Part shown: piece after piece, positions 32,207 through 40,985 of the stretch
Numbering within the stretch: position 1 is the stretch's first letter
Layout: every line of letters starts with the position of its first letter
DNA from: CAZEIW01 sp964512305
Lineage (GTDB): Bacteria; Pseudomonadota; Gammaproteobacteria; Burkholderiales; Burkholderiaceae_F
DNA length: 44,000 nucleotides
Assembly (NCBI GenBank): GCA_964512305.1
Contig: CAZEIW010000113.1
Location: 1 to 44,000, forward strand
Reading direction: 5' to 3'
The notes under the pieces: model-generated
The model's input: only the letters and a program-made list of their open reading frames with translations
Told to the model about the DNA's origin: nothing
The model's database searches: none
Position numbers and translations under genes: made by a program

Positions 32207-33289
32207 ATGACCAGGCTCTTACTGATCGCTGCGGCCGTTACGGCTTGCATCAGCGCCCGAGGCGCCGAGTACCCGGCTCCGGTGCAGGGCGATTTCATCG
32301 CCAGGGACTTCCGCTTCCAGTCCGGGGAGACCCTGCCCGAGCTGAGGATCCACTACCGGACTATCGGGAAGCCGCAGCGCGACGCGCAGGGAAGGGTGCG
32401 CAACGCGGTGCTGATCATGCACGGCACGGGCGGCAGCGGCGCGCAGTTCCTGTCGCCGGTGTTTGCGCCCGAGCTCTTCGGTGCCGGCCAGCTGCTCGAT
32501 GCCGAGCGCTACTTCATCGTGCTGCCGGACGGGATCGGGCATGGGCAGTCGAGCAAGCCGAGCGATGGCTTGCACGCGGCGTTTCCGCACTACGGCTACC
32601 GGGACATGGTCGACGCCGACCACCGCCTGCTGACCGAAGGGCTGGGTGTCGACCATCTGCGACTCGCGATGGGCACTTCGATGGGTGGGATGCACACCTG
32701 GGTGTGGGGCGAGCGCTATCCGGAGTTCATGGATGCGCTGATGCCGCTGGCCAGCCTGCCAACGCAGATCTCGGGTCGCAACCGGGTGTGGCGCCGGATC
32801 GTGATCGACGCGATCCGCAATGATCCGGACTGGCATGGCGGCGATTACCCGGTGCAGCCCAAGGCGCTGCGAGTCGCCGCCGAAACCCTGTTCTTCATGT
32901 CGAGCAACCCGCCGCTGCGCCAGGAACTCATGTCGACGCTGGCGAAGAGCGACACCGAGCTCGATGCCGCGGTCGACGCGATCGTGAAAAATACGGATGC
33001 CAACGACCTGCTCTATCAGGTGTCGGCGTCGCAGGACTACGATCCCGGCCCCGACCTGGAAAAGATCCGCGCGCCGCTGCTGGCGGTCAACACCGCCGAC
33101 GACCTCATCAATCCGCCGGAGCTCGGCATCGTCGAGCGCGAGATCAAGCGGGTGCGGACCGGGCGTGCGGTGATACTGCCTTACAGCCCGCAGACGCGTG
33201 GCCACGGCTCGCATACGGTGGCGGCGCTGTGGAAGTCGTATTTGAAGGAGTTGCTCGACGAATCGGGCGGACCCGCGCCCGCGCGTTGA
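32207..33289 (+). CDS. Exported alpha/beta hydrolase (MetX-like fold)
   Basis: A 360-aa protein with a signal peptide (LLLIAAAVTACISARGA). The alpha/beta hydrolase fold resembles homoserine O-acetyltransferases: IHYRTIGKPQ, VLIMHGTGGSGAQF, DGIGHGQSSKPS, and the nucleophile elbow MGTSMGGMHTW with Ser158. The late HGSHT region gives the likely catalytic His and LLAVNTADDLINPP the Asp. True MetX is cytoplasmic, so this exported form is more likely an esterase or acyltransferase of unknown substrate. It is divergent from the lipase gene. Confidence 0.88.
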   Translation: MTRLLLIAAAVTACISARGAEYPAPVQGDFIARDFRFQSGETLPELRIHYRTIGKPQRDAQGRVRNAVLIMHGTGGSGAQFLSPVFAPELFGAGQLLDAERYFIVLPDGIGHGQSSKPSDGLHAAFPHYGYRDMVDADHRLLTEGLGVDHLRLAMGTSMGGMHTWVWGERYPEFMDALMPLASLPTQISGRNRVWRRIVIDAIRNDPDWHGGDYPVQPKALRVAAETLFFMSSNPPLRQELMSTLAKSDTELDAAVDAIVKNTDANDLLYQVSASQDYDPGPDLEKIRAPLLAVNTADDLINPPELGIVEREIKRVRTGRAVILPYSPQTRGHGSHTVAALWKSYLKELLDESGGPAPAR

Positions 33290-33435
33290 GCGTCGCGGTC
33301 CGCCGCGGCGACCGGGCAGGTGAACGATCAATTCCGAAAGGGACTGAAGGCACTCCTCGGGCCCGCACTTAGGCGTGCTATCTTGCCCGCGGCTGCAATC
33401 CGGCCACGTGAGGCGGGTTCCACCGAAGGGAAGCC

Positions 33436-33858
33436 ATGAACAAGAAACTGATCGTCGCCTGGTTCGTCGTGTTTGTCGCCTGGTTCATCGGCAGTTTTAT
33501 CGTGCATGGGGTGCTGCTGCACTCCGACTATCTGCAGCTGACGGCTCTTTTTCGCACGGAGGCCGAGGAACAGAGGCTCTTTCCGCTGATGATCCTGGCG
33601 CACGTCATGATGTCGGGCGCCTTCGTCTGGATCTATGCGCGCGGCGTCGAGGCAAAGTCGTGGGCGGCGCAAGGCGTGCGCTTCGGGGTTGCCGTCGCCG
33701 CGCTGACGGTCGCGCCGACCTACATCATCTATTTCGTCATTCAGCCGATGCCGGGAGCCGTCGTGATCAAGCAGATCGTCTTCGACGGCATTCTGATCGT
33801 GATCCTCGGCGCGATCGCCGGCTGGCTCTATCGCGACAGGGCCGCCGCGCCGGCGTAG
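33436..33858 (+). CDS. Small integral membrane protein
   Basis: A 140-aa protein with four predicted membrane helices (about residues 5-28, 50-69, 78-104, 110-133) and short loops. I do not recognise the family with confidence. It resembles uncharacterised four-helix inner-membrane proteins of the DUF1761 kind only in layout. GAAGGGAAG precedes the ATG. It stands alone between the hydrolase gene and the convergent ggt gene. Confidence 0.8.
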   Translation: MNKKLIVAWFVVFVAWFIGSFIVHGVLLHSDYLQLTALFRTEAEEQRLFPLMILAHVMMSGAFVWIYARGVEAKSWAAQGVRFGVAVAALTVAPTYIIYFVIQPMPGAVVIKQIVFDGILIVILGAIAGWLYRDRAAAPA

Positions 33859-33985
33859 GCGCCCGGCGGTTACAGCATGGCGAACCCGCGGGCTGCCGCG
33901 CGACCGCGCGGTCATCCGTGCAACTCGACGATGTCGACGTGCGACAGCGGATGTTCGCAGCCAACCTGCGTGTGCGCGTGGCCGC

Positions 33986-35716
33986 TCAGTATCCGAGCGC
34001 CAGCCCGGTCCCGCGTCGAGGGTCGTTTGCACCGTAGAAGCGGTCGTTGCCGCGCGGCTTCCCGCCGAGCGAAGGTGCTCCGACGAGGATGCCGGCAGCG
34101 TGGCCCGGCGGTTGCGGACCGCTGAACTTGTGACCCATGTCGGTGAGGAGTTTCTGCGTGTCCGGACTGATCGCGAATGCCTCGAGGTTGGTTGTTTCCG
34201 GCAGCCACTGCTGGTGGAAGCGAGGCGCGTCGATCGCCTCCTGGATGTTCATGCCGTAGTCGATCACGTTCAGGATGCAGTGCACGACGACGGTGATGAT
34301 GCGGCTGCCCCCCGGCGTGCCGATGACCATCACCGGCTTGCCGTCGCGCGACACGATGGTCGGGCTCATCGAGCTCAACGGCCGCTTGCCCGGCGTGATG
34401 GAGTTCGCCTCGCCCTGGACCAGTCCGTAGAGATTCGGGACGCCCAGCTTCGCGGTGAAGTCGTCCATCTCGTCGTTGAGCAGGACCCCGGTCTTCGCCG
34501 CAGTCACCTTGGCGCCGAACCAGTCGTTCAGCGTGTAGGTGACCGATACCGCGTTGCCCTGGCTGTCGACGATCGAGTAGTGCGTCGTGTTGTTCCCTTC
34601 GTGAGGAGGCACGCCGGGTTTCAGGTCCCGCGAGACACCCGCCTTCGCAGGGTCGATCGCGGCCCGGATCTTCTCGGCGTAACCCTTGTCCAGAAGCCTG
34701 TCGATCGGGTTCTTCACGAAGTCCGGATCGCCGAGGTAGCTGTTGCGGTCGATGTAGGCGTGGCGCATGGCCTCGATCTGGTAGTGAACCGCCTGGGCGG
34801 AGCGGAAGCCGAGATCCTTGAGCGGATAGCCCTCCAGGACATTGAGGATCTCGCACACGACGACGCCTCCGGAGCTCGGCGGAGGCGCGGAGACGATGTG
34901 GTAGCCGCGGTAGTCGCACTCGATCGGCGCCAGCTCGCGCACCTTGTACTGCTCGAGATCCGTCTTCGTGACGATGCCCTTGCCGGCGGCGCTGGACGCC
35001 GCGATCGCATCGGCGATCGGGCCCTCGTAGAACGCGTCGGCACCCCGCTGGGCGATCGACCGCAGCGTCCTTGCGAGGTCCTTCTGGACCAGCCGGTCGC
35101 CGGCCTGGTAAGGCTTGCCGTGATTGAGGAAGATGGCCGCGGTCGCCGGGTCGTCGGCGAAGTCGCTGTTCGCCGTGGCGAACAGCGCGATGTCCCCCGA
35201 GTCGAGCACGAAGCCGTGCTCCGCGAACGCGATCGCGGGTGCCATCAGCGTGCCGCGCGATTGCGTTCCGTACTTCTCCCTCGCATATTCCAGGCCGGCG
35301 ACGCTCCCTGGAACGCCGACGGCCAGGTGCCCCTTGGTGCTCGCGCCCTTGATCACGTTGCCGGCGCTGTCGAGGTACATGTCGCGCGTCGCGGCGAGCG
35401 GGGCTTTCTCGCGGAAGTCGAGAAACGTCTTTCGCCCGTCTGCTAGCTGGATGGTCATGAAGCCGCCGCCACCCAGGTTGCCGGCGGCGGGATAGACGAC
35501 GGCCATCGCGTATCCGACGGCGACCGCCGCGTCGACCGCGTTGCCGCCTTTCTTGAGCACGTCGACGCCGACCTTCGTCGCGAGCTGATGCGCCGTGACG
35601 ACCATGCCGTGCTCGCCGCCGACCGGCGCGACCGATGCCGCGAACGCGAGACTGGAGATTGTCCACGCAAGGGCGGCTATCGAGCGCACCGCGACGGACA
35701 GTCGACGCATCTTCAT
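33986..35716 (-). CDS. ggt: Gamma-glutamyltransferase
   Basis: A 576-aa precursor with a signal peptide (LSVAVRSIAALAWTISSLAFA). It is an Ntn-hydrolase that splits itself into large and small subunits and removes gamma-glutamyl groups, for example from glutathione, in the periplasm. Thr377 in GNNTTHYSIVD is the expected new N-terminus and nucleophile. GNLGGGGFM, DFREKAP, SSGGVVVCEILN, PLSSMSPTIV and GTPGGSRIIT are family motifs for substrate binding. The start at 35716 has AAGGGGG upstream. The length is standard and nothing looks broken. selO lies upstream on the same strand, separated by 37 bp. Confidence 0.96.
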   Translation of the reverse strand: MKMRRLSVAVRSIAALAWTISSLAFAASVAPVGGEHGMVVTAHQLATKVGVDVLKKGGNAVDAAVAVGYAMAVVYPAAGNLGGGGFMTIQLADGRKTFLDFREKAPLAATRDMYLDSAGNVIKGASTKGHLAVGVPGSVAGLEYAREKYGTQSRGTLMAPAIAFAEHGFVLDSGDIALFATANSDFADDPATAAIFLNHGKPYQAGDRLVQKDLARTLRSIAQRGADAFYEGPIADAIAASSAAGKGIVTKTDLEQYKVRELAPIECDYRGYHIVSAPPPSSGGVVVCEILNVLEGYPLKDLGFRSAQAVHYQIEAMRHAYIDRNSYLGDPDFVKNPIDRLLDKGYAEKIRAAIDPAKAGVSRDLKPGVPPHEGNNTTHYSIVDSQGNAVSVTYTLNDWFGAKVTAAKTGVLLNDEMDDFTAKLGVPNLYGLVQGEANSITPGKRPLSSMSPTIVSRDGKPVMVIGTPGGSRIITVVVHCILNVIDYGMNIQEAIDAPRFHQQWLPETTNLEAFAISPDTQKLLTDMGHKFSGPQPPGHAAGILVGAPSLGGKPRGNDRFYGANDPRRGTGLALGY

Positions 35717-35753
35717 GAAGGCCCCCTTGGCCGGATTCAAAGCGGAAGGGCGG

Positions 35754-37277
35754 CTAAGTGCCGCAGAACGTCCGATAGCCTGCTGTCACCGATGCGGGTG
35801 CCGGTTGCCCGTATGGAGTCAGCTCGTCGGACTCGTCGAACGGGCGGCGCACGGCGGCCAGCAGGCGTTCGAACGGGGCGAGGTCCCCCTCGTCCGAGGC
35901 GGCAGCCAGAGCCTCCTCGACGCGGTGATTGCGCGGGATCACGAACGGGTTCGTGGCGCGGATGCGGCCGGCGCGGGCAGCTCCCGCCGAGGACTGGCTG
36001 GACGCAGAGGCGGCATCTTCGCGGGCGCAGCGTGCGTGCCAGCGCGCCAGCCAGGCGTCCGGCGCGTTGCGCTCGGCAAACAGGGCGCGCAGCGGCCGCT
36101 CGTCGCCCATCGCCGCCTCGCCGAGGCGGCGCCACGCCAGCGTGAAATCGACCTTCTCGCGGTCCAGTAGCGCAAGCCAGTCGTCGGCGAGCGCCGCATC
36201 CGATCGTTCCTCGTCGGGCGTCGTGGACAGCAGGCCCAGCTTGGCGCGTTGCCCGGTGCGCAGCGCGGCGTCGAACAGCGGCGGGAAGGCGTCGATCAGC
36301 CCGGTCGCGCAGGCGACCGCCCGCTCCACGCCCGCTTCGTCGCCGGCGTCGGCGACCAGCGGCAGCAGCGTCTCGGCAAAGCGCGCGAGATTCCATTGCG
36401 CGATCAGCGGCTGGTTGCCGAAGGCGTACCGGCCGCCGTGATCGATCGAGCTGAAAACCGCGCCCGGATCGTAGGTCTCGACGAAAGCGCACGGGCCGTA
36501 GTCGATCGTCTCGCCCGAAATCGTCATGTTGTCGGTGTTCATCACGCCGTGGATGAAGCCGACGTTCATCCACTGCGCGACGAGCGCGGCCTGTCGGCGA
36601 GCGACGGCCTCCAACAGCCCGAAGATCCTGTCGGGGTTTGCGGCCAGCGCGGGGTCGTGGCGCACGATCGCGTAGTCCGCCAGCTGCCGCAGCCTCTCCA
36701 GGTCGCCGCGCGCGGCGAAGAACTGGAAGGTGCCGACACGGAGGTGGCTTGCCGCTACCCGCGTCAGCACGGCGCCTGGTAGCGTGCGGTCGCGAAAAAC
36801 CGGTTCACCGGTGGCGGCGACGGCCAGCGCCCGCGTCGTCGGAATCCCCAGCGCGTGCATCGCCTCGCCGACGACCGCTTCGCGCAGCATCGGCCCCACC
36901 GCGGCCTTCCCGTCGCCGCCGCGCGAGAAGAGCGTGCGTCCGGAACCCTTGAACGCGATGTCCCGGCGCCGCCCCTGCCGGTCGATCACCTCGCCGAGCA
37001 GCAGCGCGCGGCCGTCGCCCAGCTGCGGCGAGAACCCGCCGAACTGATGGCCCGCATACGCCTGCGCGATCGGCTCGGCACCGTCGGGCAACAGGTTGCC
37101 CGAGAACACGACCGCGCCGTCGGGGCCGGCCAGCGCGTCGGCGTCCAGGTTCAGCTCGGCGGCCAGGTCGCGGTTAAGGAACAGCAACCGCGGCGACGGC
37201 ACCGCGTCAGGATTGCGCGCGACGTAGAAGCCCGGCAGGTCGCGGGCGTAGGTGTTGTCGAAGTCGAACAGGCGCAT
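35754..37277 (-). CDS. selO: Protein adenylyltransferase SelO (YdiU)
   Basis: A 507-aa pseudokinase-fold enzyme that transfers AMP to protein Ser/Thr/Tyr residues in redox control. Family motifs include QAYAGHQFGGFSPQLGDGRA, FKGSGRTLFSRGGDGKA, GPMLREAVVGEAMHALGIPT, NVGFIHGVMNTDNM with DYGPCAF, and RNHRVEEAL. The C-terminus reads YRTFCGT; this cysteine appears to take the place of the selenocysteine found near the end of vertebrate SelO. The start MRLFDFDN is standard. It is probably co-transcribed with ggt, which also touches glutathione. Confidence 0.95.
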   Translation of the reverse strand: MRLFDFDNTYARDLPGFYVARNPDAVPSPRLLFLNRDLAAELNLDADALAGPDGAVVFSGNLLPDGAEPIAQAYAGHQFGGFSPQLGDGRALLLGEVIDRQGRRRDIAFKGSGRTLFSRGGDGKAAVGPMLREAVVGEAMHALGIPTTRALAVAATGEPVFRDRTLPGAVLTRVAASHLRVGTFQFFAARGDLERLRQLADYAIVRHDPALAANPDRIFGLLEAVARRQAALVAQWMNVGFIHGVMNTDNMTISGETIDYGPCAFVETYDPGAVFSSIDHGGRYAFGNQPLIAQWNLARFAETLLPLVADAGDEAGVERAVACATGLIDAFPPLFDAALRTGQRAKLGLLSTTPDEERSDAALADDWLALLDREKVDFTLAWRRLGEAAMGDERPLRALFAERNAPDAWLARWHARCAREDAASASSQSSAGAARAGRIRATNPFVIPRNHRVEEALAAASDEGDLAPFERLLAAVRRPFDESDELTPYGQPAPASVTAGYRTFCGT

Positions 37278-37382
37278 CTAAGCACAATCTCCGGCGCGAA
37301 GTATCCTCCGATTCGTCGAACTCTTCCTTCGGAGACGACGTACCGACCGCCGTGGCTTTGCCCGACTGAAAGCGAGGACACG

Positions 37383-37427
37383 ATGCCGAAGTTTGCCGCC
37401 AACCTGGCGATGCTCTACAACGGCTGA
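37383..37427 (+). pseudogene. 14-codon N-terminal remnant of hydroxypyruvate isomerase
   Basis: The peptide MPKFAANLAMLYNG is followed by a stop codon. It matches the conserved start of hydroxypyruvate isomerase/OtnI-type proteins (M-x-K/R-F-A/S-A-N-L-x-M-L-F/Y), which are normally about 260 aa. GCGAGGA lies before the ATG and a promoter-sized gap upstream. Nothing in the next 57 bases or in other frames continues the protein, so a deletion appears to have removed the rest. Hydroxypyruvate isomerase belongs to glyoxylate/glycerate metabolism, linked to oxalate use. The short match is the only evidence. Confidence 0.6.
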
Positions 37428-37484
37428 GCGATAGGCGCGGTGCGGTGCGAGCTGCCGCGCAGGGCCGGCGATCCGCTCACCGCT

Positions 37485-37781
37485 TCAGGAGATCTGCCGT
37501 GTCCGCGTGATATCGAGCGCGTGATCGATCAGGCGCCCGATGCGTTCGAGGAAGCGCTCGGTTTGCGGCAGCTCGGCGTGCACGTCGAACGCCCGCTCGT
37601 CCGTCCACCGCGAATGCAGCCAGAACAGCCGCGGGTCCCGCACCGAGCGATAGGCCGCGATCGCCGTACAGCCGGGCTCGGGAAGGACGCGGCTGACGGC
37701 TTCGCGCATCTCGGTTTCGACCGCGGCCTCGTTGCCCTGCGCGGCGTGAAAGCGGGCGAAGATGACGAGTTCCTCCGCCAT
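37485..37781 (-). CDS. Antibiotic biosynthesis monooxygenase (ABM) domain protein
   Basis: A 98-aa single-domain protein of the dimeric ferredoxin-like ABM/YgiN type: EELVIFARFHAAQGNEAAVE at the start, VLPEPGCTAIAAYRSVRDP in the middle, and LFWLHSRWTDERAFDVHAEL before the last helices. Such proteins oxidise quinols or small aromatics without a cofactor, or act as heme-type monooxygenases. The substrate is unknown. The start at 37781 follows GGGGAGGG. It sits behind a small membrane protein gene, and both are divergent from a YafY-type repressor gene with an operator between them. Confidence 0.88.
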   Translation of the reverse strand: MAEELVIFARFHAAQGNEAAVETEMREAVSRVLPEPGCTAIAAYRSVRDPRLFWLHSRWTDERAFDVHAELPQTERFLERIGRLIDHALDITRTRQIS

Positions 37782-37797
37782 GAGGGCCCTCCCCGGT

Positions 37798-37956
37798 TCA
37801 GGAACGGTGGACGGGCGGGCCGGCAACGAGGCATGTGCTGGCGGCAGTGGCCGATTGCAGATCGGCGGCCATCGGCGCCGTAATCCAGCCCGCGACCGAG
37901 GCGATCAGCAGCACGAAGAGCAGGTTTTCCGGAATCCGGTTGTGGTGCAGGTTCAT
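37798..37956 (-). CDS. Small single-pass membrane or exported peptide (52 aa)
   Basis: A 52-aa product starting MNLHHNRIPENLLFVLLIAS, with one hydrophobic segment (about residues 11-30) and a short polar tail ending VAGPPVHRS. GGGGAGAAAGAAG precedes the ATG. The stop lies 16 bp before the ABM start, within operon distance. No family is recognised. A weak possibility is that it is only a leader region for the ABM gene. The longer in-frame extension to 38058 would cover the operator and is rejected. Confidence 0.6.
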   Translation of the reverse strand: MNLHHNRIPENLLFVLLIASVAGWITAPMAADLQSATAASTCLVAGPPVHRS

Positions 37957-38009
37957 CTTCTTTCTCCCCATCGGACTTGGCAGGTGCTTGATTGGAAGAG
38001 TAGTCTCGA

Positions 38010-38032
38010 TATAGGACAGTTCCTGTCCTATA
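38010..38032. promoter_or_regulatory. Operator of the YafY/WYL regulator
   Basis: A perfect inverted repeat, TATAGGACAG and CTGTCCTATA separated by TTC, lies in the 95-bp gap between the divergent 52-aa/ABM genes and the regulator gene. The TATAGGACAG/CTGTCCTATA arms match operators typical for YafY-type repressors. The right arm provides a TCCTATAA-like -10 for one direction. Confidence 0.82.
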
Positions 38033-38051
38033 AAAGACGGATACTGCAGAT

Positions 38052-39041
38052 ATGTCACGGCCGACCGTCCGCGTTCTCGCCCTGCTGGAGATGCTGCAGG
38101 CGCGCGGCTCCACCAGCGGAGCGGAGCTCGCGCGGGCGCTGGAGGTCGACCGGCGCACGCTGCGCCGCTACATCTCCACGCTCGAAGAGCTCGGGATCCC
38201 CATCATGACGTCGCAGGGGCGCTTCGGCGGGTACCAGTTGGTCCCCGGCTTCAAGCTTCCGCCGCTGATGTTCACGGACGAGGAAGCTGTGGCGTTGGCC
38301 ATGGGCCTGCTCGCCGCGCGCGGCCTGGGGCTCGGGCGCGCCATGCCGGCCGTGGCCAGCGCCAAGGCGAAGCTGGGCCGGGTCATGCCCGAGCACCTCA
38401 GGGCCCGGCTCAACGCCGTTGATGAGTCGGTGGCTCTGGAGCTGGCCAGGCCCCTGGCCCCGATCGACGAGAACGTGCTCGGTCTCCTGACGACGGCAGC
38501 CCAGGAGCGAAAGAGGATCCATCTCCAGTACCGGACGCCGCAAGGCGAGAACACGCGGCGCGATTTCGATCCTTACGGCCTCGTCTATCGCGAGGGCCGC
38601 TGGTACGCGGTCGGGATGTGCCATCTGCGGAAGGGATTGCGCTCCTTCCGCCTCGATCGGGTGGGCGCGGCGGCAGCGCTGCAGATTCGCTTCGATCGCC
38701 CGGCGAGCTTCGATGCGCTCGCCTACCTGAAACAGTCGATCGCGACGCTGCCGCGGGCGCACCAGGTCGAGGCCGTCCTCGCGACGGATCTCGCCACCGC
38801 GCAGCGGGAGATGGTTTCCGGATTCGGCGTTCTCGAATGGGGCGGCGACGGCGTCCTGTTGCGCAGCCAGACCGACGACCTGGACTGGTTCGCGCAGCAG
38901 CTTGCGCGGTTGCCTTTCGATTTCCGGGTCCGCTCGCCGGCCGCGCTCAAGACGGCCGTCGCGTCGCTGGGCCGCCGCCTCGTGCGGCTCGCCGGCCGCC
39001 GTGTCGGATTTTCGACAACACGCGCCAGTTCGGCTTGCTAG
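38052..39041 (+). CDS. YafY-family transcriptional regulator (HTH + WYL domain)
   Basis: A 329-aa DeoR-like regulator. The N-terminal winged HTH (residues 1-65: GAELARALEVDRRTLRRYISTLEELGIPI, GRFGGYQL) is followed by a WYL ligand-binding domain (about 135-230; LQYRTPQGENTRRDFDPYGLVYREGRWYAVGMC) and a WCX-like C-terminal part. WYL regulators sense small effectors or nucleic acids; the ligand is unknown. The start at 38052 lies 19 bp behind the palindromic operator, implying autoregulation. It probably represses the divergent 52-aa and ABM genes. Confidence 0.92.
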   Translation: MSRPTVRVLALLEMLQARGSTSGAELARALEVDRRTLRRYISTLEELGIPIMTSQGRFGGYQLVPGFKLPPLMFTDEEAVALAMGLLAARGLGLGRAMPAVASAKAKLGRVMPEHLRARLNAVDESVALELARPLAPIDENVLGLLTTAAQERKRIHLQYRTPQGENTRRDFDPYGLVYREGRWYAVGMCHLRKGLRSFRLDRVGAAAALQIRFDRPASFDALAYLKQSIATLPRAHQVEAVLATDLATAQREMVSGFGVLEWGGDGVLLRSQTDDLDWFAQQLARLPFDFRVRSPAALKTAVASLGRRLVRLAGRRVGFSTTRASSAC

Positions 39042-39076
39042 GCTGCTTTGCGGGCTGCAGCCCCCGAGAGGGCGCA

Positions 39077-40093
39077 ATGGACCTTACGGAAGCGGAACGC
39101 CGGCTGCTGATCGCCGGTTGGGACTGGCGCCGGAAGGCGGCCCGCGTGGCCACGCGCGATGAACTCGTACAGGCGGCGCAGGACGTGGCGCAGTTCGACG
39201 AAGCCATCGCCGACTTCGGTCCCGCCTTCGAAAGCCTGCTCGCTCGTGGCTGGATCGGCGACCGAGGCGCTCCGCGGTTCGGGTTGACCGAGCGCGGGAC
39301 TGAGCTCGCGGGCGCGCTCAATCGCGAGCAGATGCGGGGTGATTTCGGCCGCTGGATGGTCGAATCGGAGCGCAGCGCCGCGTACATGAAGTTCTGCCGG
39401 CGGGTCTACGGCCTGCCGCTGATCCAGTTCAACATGATCGACGCCGAGCAGATGGCCGCTCTGCTCGAGGCGACGGGTGCGGCCGCCGGAACCCGCGTGA
39501 TCGACCTCGGCTGCGGCGTCGGCACGATCACCGAATACATCGGCAACGTCACCGGGGCGGCGATGACGGGCGTCGACTTCGCCGACGCCGCGATCGCCAG
39601 GGCGCTGGAGCGCACCGGGGCGAAGCGGCAGCGCATCGCATTCCGTGTCGCGGATCTGAACCACCTCGATCTGCCCAAGGCGTCGTTCGACGTCGCCATG
39701 GCGCTCGACACCTTGTATTTCGTCGAGGACCTGCCGCGGACGGTGGCCGATATCCTCGAGCTGCTGGCTCCGGCGGGGACGTTCGTCGCGTTCTACTCGG
39801 CGGTCCGGCGCGAGGAGGACGACGCGAGTGTGCTGCAACCCGAGTCGACGCGGCTCGCGCAGGCACTCACCGGGCTGGGGAAGACCTTCATCAGCCGGGA
39901 TTTCTCCGAAAACGACCTGCGCTTCTGGCAGGCGTCCCGTGCCGCAACCGACGAGATGCGCGGCGAGTTCGAAGCCGAGGGCAGCGCCAGGCTGTGGAAG
40001 TCGCGCGACGGCGAGGTCGCGCGGCTCCTCAAGCTGCACGAAGAGGGCAGGATGCGGCGGTACCTGTACAAGGTGTCCGTGACGGAGCATTGA
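39077..40093 (+). CDS. SAM-dependent methyltransferase with N-terminal helical domain
   Basis: A 338-aa protein. Residues 1-90 look like a winged-helix or dimerisation region (GLTERGTELAGAL). The Rossmann methyltransferase core begins at motif I VIDLGCGVGTITEYIG (141-156), then GVDFADAAIARALE, FRVADLNHLDL and FDVAMALDTLYFVEDLP. The layout resembles small-molecule C/O-methyltransferases; the substrate is unknown. GAGAGGG precedes the ATG. It lies 35 bp behind the YafY-type gene and 10 bp before a second methyltransferase gene. Confidence 0.87.
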   Translation: MDLTEAERRLLIAGWDWRRKAARVATRDELVQAAQDVAQFDEAIADFGPAFESLLARGWIGDRGAPRFGLTERGTELAGALNREQMRGDFGRWMVESERSAAYMKFCRRVYGLPLIQFNMIDAEQMAALLEATGAAAGTRVIDLGCGVGTITEYIGNVTGAAMTGVDFADAAIARALERTGAKRQRIAFRVADLNHLDLPKASFDVAMALDTLYFVEDLPRTVADILELLAPAGTFVAFYSAVRREEDDASVLQPESTRLAQALTGLGKTFISRDFSENDLRFWQASRAATDEMRGEFEAEGSARLWKSRDGEVARLLKLHEEGRMRRYLYKVSVTEH

Positions 40094-40103
40094 CTCGAGC
40101 GGG

Positions 40104-40949
40104 GTGCGCGTGGATCCGACATTGCAGGCCCAATTCGAGACGAATCGCGCCAATTGGGACGAGGCCGTCGGCGTGCACCTGGCGGCGCGGAGCTACGACC
40201 TTTCGGCGCTACGGTCGGGGCGGGGACGGCTGCATCCGATCGAGGAGGCCGAGCTCGGTTCGATCGATGGGATGCGCGTGCTGCATCTGCAGTGCCATTT
40301 CGGGCGCGACACGCTGACCCTGGCGCAGCGCGGCGCCGAGGTGGTCGGGCTGGATTTCTCCGAGCCGGCGATCCTGACGGCGCGCCGCCTCGCCGAGGAA
40401 ACCGGCCTCGCCGGGCGCTGTCGCTTCGTGCTGTCCAATGTCTACCAGGCGCGCGAATCGATCCCCGAGGCCGCGTCGTTCGACCGGGTATTCGTCACGT
40501 GGGGAGCCCTGGGCTGGCTGCCCGACATCGAAACCTGGGCAGGCATCGTCGCTCACTTTCTCCGTCCCGGCGGATCGCTTTACCTGGCGGAAGGTCATCC
40601 GTCGGCGTGGGTCTTCGACGACGAGGCCCGCGCCGCCGATGCGGCGCTGCCCGGGTGGTTCGTCCCGTATTTTCAGCGCGAGGCGCTGGCACTCGACGAT
40701 CCGACCGACTACGCCGACCCGGCGGCGAGGCTGCACAACCAGCGCACCTACTCCTGGATGCACCCCCTGGGCGAGACGGTTAGCGCGCTGATCCGCGCCG
40801 GCCTGACGCTCGAATGGCTGCATGAGCACGATTGCGTGCCGTGGCGAATGTTCGACTGTCTCGTGGAAGGCGACGACGGGATGTACCGCTGGCCGGAGAA
40901 GGCCTGGCTTCCCCTGGCGTTTTCGCTTTGCGCTTCGCGGCGCGGGTGA
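40104..40949 (+). CDS. SAM-dependent methyltransferase
   Basis: A 281-aa class I methyltransferase starting with GTG. Motif I is the variant VLHLQCHFGRDTLTLA (with GC replaced by QCH), known in a widespread uncharacterised subfamily. GAEVVGLDFSEPAI and the motif II/III region FDRVFVTWGALGWLPDI follow. The second half holds WLHEHDCVPWRMFDCL. The substrate is unknown. A second GTG two codons on is equally possible. The 10-bp gap to the preceding methyltransferase gene suggests co-translation. Confidence 0.88.
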   Translation: MRVDPTLQAQFETNRANWDEAVGVHLAARSYDLSALRSGRGRLHPIEEAELGSIDGMRVLHLQCHFGRDTLTLAQRGAEVVGLDFSEPAILTARRLAEETGLAGRCRFVLSNVYQARESIPEAASFDRVFVTWGALGWLPDIETWAGIVAHFLRPGGSLYLAEGHPSAWVFDDEARAADAALPGWFVPYFQREALALDDPTDYADPAARLHNQRTYSWMHPLGETVSALIRAGLTLEWLHEHDCVPWRMFDCLVEGDDGMYRWPEKAWLPLAFSLCASRRG

Positions 40950-40985
40950 CTCAGCCTGCGCCGGCCCGCGGGCGTGATCAAGCCG

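Noticed and set aside
33912..33985. Minus-strand peptide ending HPLSHVDIVELHG behind ggt as a gene remnant
   Set aside because: It looks protein-like but has no start, and I cannot place it in a family; it may be chance.
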